Source: Capsaspora owczarzaki ATCC 30864 (Eukaryota > Opisthokonta > Filasterea). Taken from it: a stretch of DNA of 64,000 nt. The notes under the pieces were generated by a model. It was not told where the DNA came from, made no database searches, and saw nothing but the letters and a program-made list of their open reading frames with translations. Positions 1-13,278 of the stretch are shown here, one piece after another. Each line of letters begins with the position of its first letter. Position 1 is the stretch's first letter. A program made the position numbers and the translations under genes. Where the stretch lies: contig NW_011887293.1 of NCBI RefSeq assembly GCF_000151315.2, positions 62,001 through 126,000 of the forward strand. Reading direction: 5' to 3'.

Positions 1-452
1 CTGCGTTCAGCTTTGAGCTCGTCGTCCTTTGCTCTGAGGTCGTTTTGAAGGCGCATTGCCAGAACTTGCCATGGATCTAAGATGAAGCAGAAAACACCAA
101 TCACATCAGAGTTGGACAAACAAAACAAACAACAGCAAGGATCGCATCAGGTTGGCTCAAAGGGAGGGGAAAAATTGGCGCGAAACATCGCCGAGACTTT
201 TGTCCGACGTGGCTTACGATTGCAATAAGATGGAGTACAAGCAACAAGGACACCAATGGACGGTCAACTCGGTACCTCACCATTTCGAGTAGGTGCAGCA
301 GGCGCAGGAGCCGGACTTGCCGTCGGAGCAGCAGGTGCAGGAGCAGCAGGTGCAGGAGCAGCATAAGCAGGAGCAGCAACATCTGCCTCCGAGGCCGCAG
401 CTCCTTGATTCTGCGATATGTTAGCCAAACGGTGGCGCGCTATTGCGCTCAT
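1..452 (-). CDS. 5' part of a coiled-coil protein gene (runs off left edge)
   Basis: Two exons are visible: 452-281 with the ATG, and 76 to the edge. They are joined by an intron at 280-77 (GTGAGG donor, CTTAG acceptor). The N terminus (MSAIARHRLANISQ) is followed by a low-complexity Ala/Pro stretch (residues about 20-57). Across the junction the frame stays open into a charged heptad-like segment (DPWQVLAMRLQNDL, then KDDELKAER) that looks like the start of a coiled coil. I do not recognise the family. The rest of the gene lies left of the window, so nothing can be said of its role. The splice join rests on consensus sites and an unbroken frame only. Confidence 0.6.
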
Positions 453-817
453 CGTCCGGAAATTATGAATGACTGAGCCGAATCAAGGCGATTGCATACG
501 CTTTGCTTTCGAAGCCCCTGGTCTTCCGCCGTCGGCTGCTTCACTCTGGAAGCTGGATCGATGGTAGCCTTCGACCGAGCGCATCTATTGGAGGGAGTGA
601 GGAAGCGGGCCTGTTTTGGCGCCAACTCGAGCCAAGAGTGCCCTCACGACGCTTTTGCCGCTTGTTGCTACCTACCGTTTGCAGACCCCAGAGTGCATGT
701 GCGTGTTAAATCTACCCCAAGAAGTGGTAACCCTGCCCCGTCCCGCTCCCCCGTTTCAAGCGCTAGAATTGTTCCACTCGACGACGAATCTTTAGTAAAC
801 AACAATCATCCAACATT
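453..817. other. Spacer without recognisable gene
   Basis: This holds the upstream region of the left-edge gene and the region downstream of the glycosidase fragment. Both strands have short open frames, but none has domain-like composition or plausible splice partners. I see nothing else here. Confidence 0.5.
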
Positions 818-1197
818 TCAATCACGAACAACCCCCGTGCGGTAGAGCCAATCGACAATCAGAGTGGACATGCCGAGACCCACAGCGCCGTCAGGATCGC
901 CAGTGATCGGGTTGTACTGCTCCCAAATGCCGCTCTTCTCGACAAGGGCGAGCCACCTCTGGACAAGAGTGTCGGCTACGGCCGTGTAATTGCGCGAGCT
1001 GAGCGCCTCAATCACAAACCAGTTGGTAAAGCCCCATGTCGGGCCGCGCCACATCAGATCGTCGCTCCCCAAAAGGCCGGGTTGAACGAAGGCGAGTCCA
1101 TCGACGTGGTTGGAACAGGGAAGGTCGAGCAGTACTTGGACGTGTTTGTCAGATCGCCCGCGAGAATGTCGTCGGTAGCATCTCTTTGTCTTGTGTT
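818..1197 (-). pseudogene. C-terminal fragment of a GH63/GH37-like glycosidase
   Basis: Reading leftwards from a possible acceptor (CCACAG at about 1198), the frame gives a stretch with FPVPTTSMDSPSFNPAFW. About 15 bases on, a second frame gives MWRGPTWGFTNWFVIEAL, then IWEQYNPITGDPDGAVGLG and a stop at 818-820. Both halves match the C-terminal half of one (alpha/alpha)6-barrel glycosidase domain: trehalase and mannosylglycerate or glucosyl hydrolases carry the WRGP.W..NW and W..YNP.TG motifs. They lie in different frames. The switch falls in a run of four G at about 1070, where one more G would restore the frame. No upstream exons are present, because HAAO begins at once on the other strand. 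I read it as a truncated, frame-broken copy; a base error in the G run is the alternative for the frame switch but does not explain the missing N-terminal part. Confidence 0.6.
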
Positions 1198-1454
1198 CTG
1201 TGGATCGAAACACCTTCAATCGAGCTGTTATTGTTTGTGTTTCAGCTCATGGTGCACATCACTGGCAGTGTATATTTTTTTAGTTGTCCTTTCACACTCT
1301 TCATTCAATACACTGCTGCGAATTTCCTCTTCAAAATCAAGACCATTCTCATTCAAAATAGCAAACATCTCAAGATCGTCATTAAAAATAGCCGACATCT
1401 CAGATCGTCTGAGATTCGTCTCAGTCTTCACTTTCCTTCAGCCTTCAATCAGTC
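1198..1454. promoter_or_regulatory. Presumed upstream region of HAAO
   Basis: Pyrimidine-rich sequence with TTCA-type repeats lies upstream of the likely HAAO start, similar in texture to the sequence before other starts in this window (for example 37140-37242). There is no recognisable TATA box or defined element. Confidence 0.3.
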
Positions 1455-3437
1455 ATGTCTGCATCCATTCTCACCCAGTCAGTTCCGTTTCCACTCAAAC
1501 CTCCAACCGTTTTTTTGTTTTTTCTGTTTCTGTGGCGTTGACTCATCTTCCATATGCTGCTCCATCACGCTTGTGGTCAGGTCTCACCCGGCGCCAGTGC
1601 ACCTCGTCCGCTGGGTTGCGTCCATCCGTGATCAGCTCAAGCCGCCAGTCGGAAACAAGCTCCTCAACGGCGATGGCTGCGAGGTCGGGTTTTCGCTGAA
1701 ACGCGCTTTTGTTCAATGCCATGCTTGTCACAGCAAGCAACGAGTGACGCCGACTCGAACGAGACGAACCAGACGAACGAGACGAGTGAAACGGAAACTC
1801 AAGCAGAATTGCAGTGCAGAACGAGTGACGCGTTCAGCTTGAACCACGTTCGCAGTTTCCGCAGCGTCAACAAAACCCAGTCGAATGGAATTTGGTGTCG
1901 ATGGTCACAAAGCGACAGAGTCGTGGATTGAAAGGAGGCGGGGGGGGGGATTACGGGCGAAATCGCACTCATGCAGCGTATGTCTTGACTATCGCACTCA
2001 CCCTACTTCATGTCGCTGTTTTTCATTGGGATTGTACAGTTCAAAGTCATGGTCGTCGCAGGACCAAACACTCGAACGGATTACCACCTCGAGGACGGCG
2101 AAGTACGTTTTTTTGGTTGAATTTGATCCATTTTGTTGAACTCCGCCGGTTCTTGCATCAAACTCAACCGTCCCATCCACTCTTGTTCACCAGGAGTGGT
2201 TTTACATGGTCGAAGGAGACATGTGCCTGCGAGTCGTCGATGGTGGCGTATTCCGTGATGTTGTGATCCGCGAGGGCGAGTCGTTCATGCTCCCTGGCAA
2301 TATTCCACACTCGCCTCAACGACTTGCCAACACGATCGGATTGGTGATTGAGCGAGAGCGCGATCAGACGGAAATCGACCACCTTCGCTGGTACTGTCCG
2401 CAATGCCGCGAGATTGTGCACGAAGGCACCTTCCACTGCGTGGACCTCGGTTTGTGATTCCTCGTTGTTGTTGGGTGTTGGTTTTTGTGAGAGCACTCTG
2501 GGGTTTTTTTTTTTACCTTTGAAAAAACCGCTCATTCCACACTGTTGGATGTCGCTTGATGTTGCACCTTCGGCCGTGTCCACAGGTTCACAGCTCAAGC
2601 CTGTGATCGAGGGATATTACGCATCAACCGAATCGCGGACGTGCAGCAAATGCGGAACTCTCGATCTGCACCCCTCACAGCGCACTCCTCCAGCAGCAGA
2701 TCCCGCTGGCGCGGCCAAGAAGCCAGGTATTGACATTTTGAATGTGTATTTTTGCGTGCTCGTTGATGAACTCCGACTCTAATTTTCATCCGTCGACGAT
2801 CCCCCTTTTTCCATGGGCCAGGTCACAACAGCATCAACCCCGACACACATCCCAATCCATTCAATCTGCGCCAAGCAATCGAGGCCAAGGGAATTGCTCC
2901 AGGCTCCTCCGCTTTCTTGTATGGCCCCGAGAGCCAGGTAACAAACAGGCTAACAGCGAAGAGTATTCTGCCGTTAGCCTCACATTGCATGTCGTCACTT
3001 TGTTGGCAGTTTCATCTGAAAGCCTCGCGAGGCCCGAGCACTTCAGTCGAGTTCAAGGCAGCCGCCAATGAGGTAGGCGGAATGGAGGCACTTTTCATAC
3101 CGTCGCAATAGCCGCTCTCTCTCTCCCTCTCTCTCTTTTTTTCTTTTTGGTGCTCACGAATCTGCGATCTGCGATTGGCCCGTCAGACTTGGTTTTACCA
3201 GTTGTCTGGCTCTTGCACAGTCAACGTGCAAGTAGCAGACAAGACCGAGAGTGTCCAAGTCGACGAAGGACAGTGCTACCTTCTGCCGCGAGGAATTTCG
3301 CACGCCGTGCAACGCTCTGCTGACTCGTTGGGCAAGTTCCGCACGACCACTTTTTGGCTTGCATGGACTATTGAACTTGCCCGTGTGCTTACTGTGGTTG
3401 GTTGCTTTTTCTAGGTCTGGTTCTTTCGCGCCCGTGA
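1455..3437 (+). CDS. HAAO: 3-hydroxyanthranilate 3,4-dioxygenase
   Basis: HAAO opens 3-hydroxyanthranilate in the kynurenine route to quinolinate and NAD. Exons: 1455-1477 (tentative), 1581-1683, 2040-2102, 2194-2449, 2586-2726, 2822-2937, 3010-3072, 3187-3331 and 3415-3437, together about 310 residues. Family landmarks in order are KPPVGNKLL, VMVVAGPNTRTDYHLEDGE, FRDVVIREGESFMLP and HSPQRLANT. The cupin His/Glu/His iron ligands are expected at YH, the following E, and HSPQ. The middle carries two CxxC pairs (CPQC and CSKC), the rubredoxin-like second iron site of bacterial and fungal enzymes that animal HAAO lacks. The last intron (3332-3414) starts with GC (G|GCAAGT) and the final exon gives the family-like end LVLSRP. 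The first exon and its weak GTCAGT donor are the uncertain part. The gene is convergent with the next, 97 bp apart. Confidence 0.9.
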
Positions 3438-3534
3438 CTCAACACCTCGGCTCTTGCTGCCTGTTATGCATGAAAGATGTTTTCGTTTGGACAACACACT
3501 GCATTGCGAGCAACAGAAATACAGCACACCTTGC

Positions 3535-5053
3535 TCACGACAAGTCGATGTCCATATCACCCTCGATGGCCCAATTGTCCTTGGCGGGAGCGCTGGAGCT
3601 CACCGTCACGACGGGATTGGCAGCCACCGGCGCTGGCTGTTGGAGACGGGGTTTCTTGCGGGTAATGTGCGGGACTTTGTTGACCTGCGGCGTCGAATCC
3701 GACAACGTGGCACTTGTCGCAGCCGCTGACGAAGTAGCGCTTCCGACCACGGCCTTGGGGCGGCGGCCATGAGCCAACTCTGCTCGAGTGGCTGCATGTG
3801 CGTCACGCTCGGCCGTCAACAATGCCAGTGCTTGTTGCCATTTCTTTAAGACAAAAAAAAACCCAAACAAACAAAGCATTCGATGAGAATGGATGCTGAT
3901 CAGCATGTTCGAACTTCCTCTTTCGCTCGTATCGCAGTGCACAAACCTTGCGGAACATCTCCTGGCTTTGAACCGTGCCGCTTTCCTGCAGCTGAAGCAA
4001 CTGCGTGGACATGGTCTTGTTCTTTTCGTGCAGGGTGCGGATGGTGCCCTCCGCGTTCCGCTTGAACAGCTGGAACGCAAGCGACTGCGTTGACTCTGCC
4101 CATGTCACAATGTACATGCAGAAAGCAGGCAATCCGATATCAATGCAAGTCAACGTTGCGTATCTCAGCACGCAGGCTGCCTCGCATTTCAAAAAACACC
4201 CATACCCTGCTCCTTGATGGATTCGGCAAAAGCCGCCTTTGAAGCAGTTTCGGCGCTTTGGCACTGTGCGACTTTGGCCTCGAGCTCCGTGACGCGCGCC
4301 ATGAGTTCCTGTGGTTGTGTAGCAGTGAGTATACCGCATTGCACAGGCAAGCAGCTGAAACACAATCCCCAACAGTCCCGAATTTCCAAAACCCACTTCG
4401 CGCTCACGGCGGAACTGCATGACCAGCGCTTCGGTATCTCGCCTGGCAGCCTCGAGCTCAACTGTCAACAGACACGCAACGCAGTTCAGCTCGTTTTGTT
4501 AGTGCGAGCGTGGCAATGACATCCACCGAAACAATTTTCATCGAGCCGCACGCAGCAAGCAAAGTCCTTACAAGTGCTGTTGCAGCTCAATCTCAGCCGC
4601 TCCGCCACGTCTTCATACGCATCTCTCAGCTTCTGATAATCTGCAAGCGCAAGAGCCGCGGTTGGTCCACTCAGTGAGATTGTTGCAAGCAAGATGAACG
4701 CCAATTCGAAATGAACTTGGCGGGCTTTTTTGTGTTTCGGGTTTTTGTTCCTCGCTCACCAATGCTGCTCCTCGCGAGTTCCTGATCGAGCTCGACGATG
4801 CGAGCCTTGAGCGACTCGACTTCATTGCTTTGAGACGCAGCACTGGCGAGCGAGTCCATGTGCTCCTAACAACCAGCGAAACAACAGGTGAAACAACAAA
4901 AAACAACAAAAAATGGCGCGAAACAATCCGTTGCTTCTCTTCCTTCTGTACCCTCACCTGCTTGAGCACCATGAGCTTGGAAACAAGCACATCCAGCGTG
5001 GATGCAGCACTCTGCTCGACTGGTGCAGTAGTTGGCGCTGGGCTGTCGGACAT
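3535..5053 (-). CDS. Coiled-coil protein, family not recognised
   Basis: Seven exons on the minus strand: 5053-4958, 4865-4760, 4640-4572, 4461-4397, 4308-4206, 4095-3947 and 3843-3535. All splice phases agree and give 298 residues. The protein starts MSDSPAPTTAPVEQS and is then almost continuously charged and heptad-like to about residue 195 (for example SLKARIVELDQELARSS, LEAARRDTEALVMQFRRE, NKTMSTQLLQLQESG). It ends in a disordered tail with a basic patch (ITRKKPRLQQP, a possible nuclear signal) and an acidic end (GDMDIDLS). No catalytic motif is visible. A structural or scaffold role is likely, and I assign no name. It lies tail-to-tail with HAAO. Confidence 0.75.
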
Positions 5054-5742
5054 TCGTTGACAACAGCAAACACTGCGCAACACAACAGAAAGACTGAAGC
5101 ACAAGTTCACATCTGCACATATGCATGGAAATGGAATCGAATGAATCATGGCAAGTGGTTGATTATTGCACAAAAATACAAACACACAAGCAGACAACAA
5201 CAACAACCAAAAAAAAAAGGGGGGGGGGCAATGAAAACCAAAAGTATGTTTTGGAGGGACGTTCTTAACGAGTTGGAAAAAAAAAATGGGAGAAAAGGAA
5301 AAGTGGGCATCAATCGATGGGATGCAGACCCGAGTTGCGAAGGAATGGCGCAAACCCGGTAAGCAGGGAGGAAGCGGGAAGCTTTTTGTCGAAAAAAAAA
5401 AAAAAAAAAAAGGAAGGAAGAGAGAAAAAGAACAAATCAAACCAATGGAGAACGGGTTAAAAGAAATCATGCCCGATGGGCAAGAAAAAAAAATGTGTTG
5501 CTTTCGTTGGGGACAAAAGCTTCCCGCAGAGGAACGTGAAAGGGAGACGCGCTCACTCTGCATGCCATAACAAGAGAAGGCCGTCAAGAACGACCGCAAT
5601 TTTTTGTGAGAAGAGAGAAAGGCAGAAGAAGAAAAGAAAAAGACGAGAGTGCTGGTGGACAGGGTGAGAAAAAAAAACAGAAGAAAGGAAACCACGACAA
5701 GAACAGACAAACAAGCAGGTGGAAAGGCACAGACTGGCTCAA
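5054..5742. other. Purine-rich intergenic spacer
   Basis: This lies between the coiled-coil gene start and the helicase stop, both on the minus strand. It is dominated by A and G runs, including a long A tract at about 5393-5411 and a G run at about 5220-5229. It should hold the helicase 3' end and the promoter of the coiled-coil gene. The plus-strand open frames here are lysine-rich low complexity with no coding character. Confidence 0.5.
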
Positions 5743-8579
<2,837 letters not shown>

Positions 8580-10225
8580 TCATTCACCCAACCATCACAG
8601 TGAAATGTAGCTCGGACAGTTCAGGCGCGAGTGAAAGAGAGGAAGGAAGCACGGAAATAATCAATGGCTTTTTTTTTTTTTTTTTTTTTTTTGTTGGCTG
8701 GAAAGGCCGCGTGGCGCAATGGAAAATGCATAGAAAACAGCGGATGCCTTCTTACCGGGAGCCGATGACGAGGTCGCATCCAGGTGCTGTGATCATTGAA
8801 GCGGCGATTCCAGAGAGAGTGGGATGAATAAGCAAGCATGTCAGGCGGGGGTGGGTGGTGAGCAAGCAGGACGACAATACAGCATGCAATGGAGACGAGC
8901 GAACGATCGCCACAGCCATCCCAACACGCACAAACATGCAAAGGCCAAGAAGATCAAAGCAAGACAAAACGGATGATTTGAGGGGAAAGTGGGAAGAGCG
9001 AGCGAGAGAGAGAAAGAGAGAGACAGCAAGAAGAGACAAAGAAAGCAAGAGCGATGCATCGACCGCGTGGAAGAATGAAAAAAAAAAAAAAAGAAAAGAA
9101 AAAAGACGAGCGGCTCCCCTTTGTTTGCTCTGCTTCAACTCACACGGCTCGGTTGAGCGTCAAAGAGCAGAGTAGCACCACCGCCCAATCTCGATTTCAA
9201 TGGATGACGGGGGGGGGGCGATCCGAGCAGGAAAGCGACAAAAACAAAAAAAAAAAGAAAAAAAAAAGGAAAAAAAAAAAAGAACCTCATGGCTTCGATT
9301 TCACTCCACTCTGCATTGATCCTCGAAACAGCAAGCAAAGAAGCGATCGACCAGAGTTGAAGGGGAAAGGAAGGGTTAGGGAAGGGAAGGGAAGGGAAGG
9401 GGGTGCTGGAGCAACGGGGTCACCTGTGAGCCTAGATTGCTGGGGTTTGCGTTGCCATTTTGCATATTGCGATGAAACTAAAAGACCGAGGAAAAGGTAA
9501 CAAAAAAGAAAGGAAAAAGTAAGAAAACGAAGGGAAGATCAAAAAAAAAAAAAGGCGGGAAAATCAAACTGAGACGAGTCCAAAAGTAAACGGAAATAGA
9601 GTTGAATTCAAAAAAAAAAAAAAAAATGATCATCGTTAAGGAAGTAGGGGACACAGACCGGGAGTGGGGAGAGGGAGGGAGAGAGATAGATAGAGGAAAC
9701 GAAACGAAACGAAACGAAACGAAACGAAGCGAAACGAATGGTTTCAAACGAGGTTGTGGTTGCGTTGTGGCGGCCTCCATCACACATGTACGATCGGAAA
9801 GAACCGTCACAACCACCTCCAGCACAGCCAATACATCAATCGCCGCATGGGATTTGATCAGCGAGCCACGAGAAAGAAGCTGAACAAACGCTTCCATGAA
9901 ACTCAATGTAAAAAGCCAATACAGTTTGCACCCAAAGTCACTTGAGATCGGATGTGCCTCCGATACATAGCACAGCACTGGCGCACCCAAAAGAAACTGA
10001 GCATCAAAACTAAGACACCTCAAACCGCCTCCCCCTCCAAAGCAAACTCTCTACAGCCAAGACATTCAAGACATTCACTGTGCTTGCCAAACCCCAACCG
10101 TATGTCCTCACTCAACCCCCCCCCCGAGCGCACGTCCCTATCTCGCAATGGAAATGGTCGATCGAATGTCATGCGAATGCTAATGCTATGCTCGGATCAG
10201 CAGCAGCAGCAGCTGAGGTGTGTAC
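8580..10225. other. Spacer with simple repeats; possible extra exons
   Basis: This holds the 5' region of the helicase and the 3' end of the next minus-strand gene. I see a long T tract (about 8670-8691), purine tracts (9070-9290), (GGGAA)-type repeats (about 9370-9400) and a (GAAAC)n repeat (about 9697-9737). A minus-strand frame at about 9750-10010 (around MEAFVQLLSRGSLIKSH) is open and non-repetitive. It could be a further exon of the gene ending at 10226, through an acceptor near 10011, but it runs on into the (GAAAC)n repeat. I leave it unassigned. Confidence 0.4.
9697..9737. repeat. (GAAAC)n pentanucleotide repeat
   Basis: About seven near-perfect copies of GAAAC, one of them varied to GAAGC, lie in the spacer between the helicase gene and the possible mitochondrial protein gene. 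Confidence 0.85.
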
Positions 10226-10765
10226 CTTGAGGTCTGCCGACCGGGTTTGGTGCGCAAACACATCTGCCGTCCACGCATTCGCCGGCGCCGCTGCAGCTGG
10301 ACGCGAGGCACCCGCCATGATACGATCAAAGTCCTTGTCCAGATCAACCACCTCAACGCGCAGTGGTCGTCGTCGAGCAGCCGGAGCGTCGGCCGAAGCA
10401 CTCGCGTCCGTCGCGGTTCCTGACGCCGCGTCCGGTCCGCTGCCGCTGCCACTGGCGCTGTTCGCATGCAGTGGGGTTGTGGTGATGGTTGCGGCAGACG
10501 AGGCGGGTGGGCTCAGGGTGGCTGCGCTTGTCGCGATGGAGCGAACCCCCATGTGTTTGAGCACTGGCGAGGTTGCCGCAACTGCCATTCGCCCATTGCC
10601 CCGCGTCGCCTCTGCAGCACCACCCGCAGCGGCACCAGCAGTACAAGCGGTGGCAATGGGAGCAGCAGCAGCAGCAGCAGCAGCAGAGTGAGTCTGGCGT
10701 GGCGATGTTGCCGTGTTGACGATGCGGCGTGCGACTGAGACACTTCCACGTGCGACGCACTGCAT
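10226..10765 (-). CDS. Putative mitochondrial-targeted protein, partial model
   Basis: The exon runs from the ATG at 10765 to a good donor (AAG|GTACAC) at 10226, 180 codons. The N terminus (MQCVARGSVSVARRIVNTA) is Arg/Ser/Ala-rich without acids, as in mitochondrial presequences. A second such patch, VRSIATSAATL, follows an alanine tract. The middle is low-complexity Ala/Ser/Gly. Only the last part (PLRVEVVDLDKDFDRIM, then NAWTADVFAHQTRSADLK) looks like folded sequence, and I do not recognise it. If the donor is not used, the frame stops at 10169, for 198-199 residues. Downstream exons were not found with confidence. The gene is divergent from MED4. Confidence 0.45.
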
Positions 10766-11202
10766 GGCGATGAGGATGATGATGATGATGACCGGAGAAG
10801 AGAAACAAAAATAATAACAAGACAAAGAGTGGGAGGATGAGCTGGGAATGGAATCGACCAAAAGGAAGGAACAAGTAGAGGGGAACAAAGGGGGAACAAA
10901 AGGGGCGGTCGTCTGAGCGGGCGAGCGAGACATGATCAAACACCCATCACAACAAACACCTCCTCCCTCTCACAGATCTGAGAAACTAGCATTCGAGCTG
11001 TATTTGAATTTGCTGTACAAGTTTCTGATGAAACAATGCTTTCCATGATCAAACATCCATTCAATCGTCCATCATTCTCATTCAATCATCGCCTACTCGT
11101 CGTCATTGAGTAAGCTGCTCCCATACTCCCAGTTTCAGTTCCAGTTCTCCCAGTTTCAGTATCTGAGCTGTCCAGTCTTCTCTGAGTTTTGGAGGCAGTG
11201 AG
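10766..11202. promoter_or_regulatory. Divergent promoter region, MED4 and putative mitochondrial gene
   Basis: A 437-bp spacer between two outward-facing starts. It contains short direct repeats of TTCAATC and of CAGTTTCAGTTCC-like sequence (about 11060-11160), and a (GAT)n run near 10770. No defined factor site is claimed. Confidence 0.4.
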
Positions 11203-12552
11203 ATGAGCCAGCCAATACCGCACCGCGCAGACACGCCGTCGTCATCCACCACCATGCAGGCTCAATCCCAGGCGCAGTCATCGCAAGCACACGCACAAGT
11301 ACAAGCACAGGCACAGGCACAGCAGCCCGCTGCAGCGACAATGGAAGCGCACCAGCTGCTGGACCAGCTCGGGCGGCTGACTGCGCTGCTCATCGCGTCC
11401 ATCCACGGCACGCTCGAGCCAACTGCAATGCATGCTGCTGCTGCGTCGGTCGCATCGAGTGCAGCTGCGGCCGCGGCGGCGTCGGCGGGACTGTCGATCT
11501 CGGCCTCAGCCACAGAGGCGACCGAGCAAGCTCAGCGACTGGTAGAAATGGCCGATCCAGTCGCAAGGTCAACCGCCATTGCAGAGGCGTTGATGGCGAC
11601 AGAAGCAAGACTCCAGCAAGCAGTGACCAAGCGTAAGTTTGGTCCAGTGGAGGGATTGACGCTATTCCATCAAACAAAATGACTTGTGTTGCTTGGCAAT
11701 CGCTCATCGTTGCACTTTGACTCACTCGACATCAACGACGCTTGGCATTGACCAACACTAGTGCAAGTCCATCAAAGTGGGATGGCTCGGTTGAACGAGC
11801 TCAAGCGAGTGCTGGGCGAGCAGGACGAGCTCATTGCTTCATTCGCAGCCGAGCTCAAGCGCGCAGACCAACGCCTTGGTCTGATTGTCGATCGCTCAAA
11901 GACAAAGCTCGACGTCATGAAGCAAGCAGAGCGTGGTAAGTCGAACAGTCCGACAATCACCCGCCAAAACATTCTGGCTGACTCTTACTGTTATTTGTTT
12001 GTTTGTTTGTTCGTCCTGTGATTTATCTTTTTGCTCGCAGGCGACGTCGATCCGAGAGACGTCATCCGATATGCACATTACATTAGTACGGTGGCGACAG
12101 CACCGCCCGACTGGAAAGAGGGCATGCCGCTCGGCATCTACTCTGGCCCATACCCGCTTGAAACACAGATGCGCGACTCGCTCCTGTACCTCGATGCAGC
12201 TGGCCAGCTCGACGATTTGGCCCTCGGAGGGCTGGATGCTGCGCGAGAGGCCCTGGGTCTCGGAGACGGTGCTGACGGTGCGCAGGCGATGGACACTGGA
12301 GCGAACGCCGCGAATACCGCCGCAGGATTTATGGATGAACAACAACAGGAGGAGATTGAGCATCTGGAGCAGCAGCGCCAGCTGCGACTCAAGCAGATGC
12401 AACAGCAGCAACAACTACAGCAACAACAGCAACAACACCAGCAGCAAAATTCGGCCGGTGCCGGTCGTCGAAAACTCGTGCTCGACATTGGCTCGTCCTC
12501 GGAATCTTCTGATAACGAGGGGTCCTCCTCGTCCTCTTCCGACGAGGATTAA
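11203..12552 (+). CDS. MED4: Mediator complex subunit 4
   Basis: MED4 sits in the Mediator middle module, which links transcription activators to RNA polymerase II. Exons 11203-11632, 11762-11935 and 12041-12552 join in phase to 371 residues. The N-terminal 90 residues are Gln/Ala-rich. A coiled-coil region follows (ARLNELKRVLGEQDELI, KRADQRLGLIVDRSKTKL). Then comes the family signature PRDVIRYAHYIS, PPDW and GPYPLETQMRDSLL. The C-terminal Gln tract and acidic Ser tail (SSSESSDNEGSSSSSS) match the acidic serine end of animal MED4. It is longer than human MED4 (about 270) through low-complexity insertions. It converges on the Ca2+-ATPase gene 157 bp away. Confidence 0.9.
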
Positions 12553-12709
12553 GCGGTTGTCTAGATGCTTTTGGGATTTGTTTTTCTTGTATGTCCGACT
12601 CCAAAAATCCAACAACTCGAGTTTTTTTTTAATTCTCATCACCCACGATCGACCTTTGCATTTTATTGTAAACGCTGGCGATGTTGTGTGTTCACCACAG
12701 TAACAATCT

Positions 12710-13247
12710 CTACTTTTCATCCTTGAGAGCGAACTGGTGGTGGCTGCGACGACGGCGGATGAAGGTGAGAATCGAGTTGGTCGTTCGCACCTGGCGAGCC
12801 ACATCGACCAGCTTGGGCGACGGCGATCGGGAGTGGTTTGTAGCAGCAGCGAGCTTGGCCCAGTTCGCAGCGGGCTTCGGGGCGTGGACGGTGGCAGCAG
12901 GGGCGGTCGGGGTAGTGGTCGCGGCGGCGACGGGAGCTGCGGGCTTGGCACCGGGCACGGGAACATAGTGGAGCAAGAGCGCCACGGGCATGCTCAAAGC
13001 ACCGACGCCAATGCAAACCAGCCACTCGCGCAGCGAAAGAGAGGTGGTGCCGACGAACGAGCCACCAAACTCGACAAACAAGAACTGCATCACCACAGTG
13101 AAAACGATGACCGACATGAAGAGGCGGTTGCTGAACAAGCCGGCGAAAATGTTGAGTTCTGTTCGTGCACAGGCGCGTCGAGTGTGAGCAGCGAGCAAAC
13201 AAGGCATTGTCATTCTCTCGTCATTTTGTTTTTGTTTGTTTTGTTTG

Positions 13248-13278
<31 letters not shown>

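Noticed and set aside
1543-1740. Minus-strand open frame around LVSDWRLELITDGRNP
   Set aside because: It first looked like an upstream exon of the glycosidase fragment, but it is antisense to the HAAO exon with KPPVGNKLL, which has clear family support.
8707-8790. tRNA-like start (GGCCGCGTGGCGCAATGG)
   Set aside because: The A-box resemblance is not followed by a B box, and no cloverleaf can be drawn.
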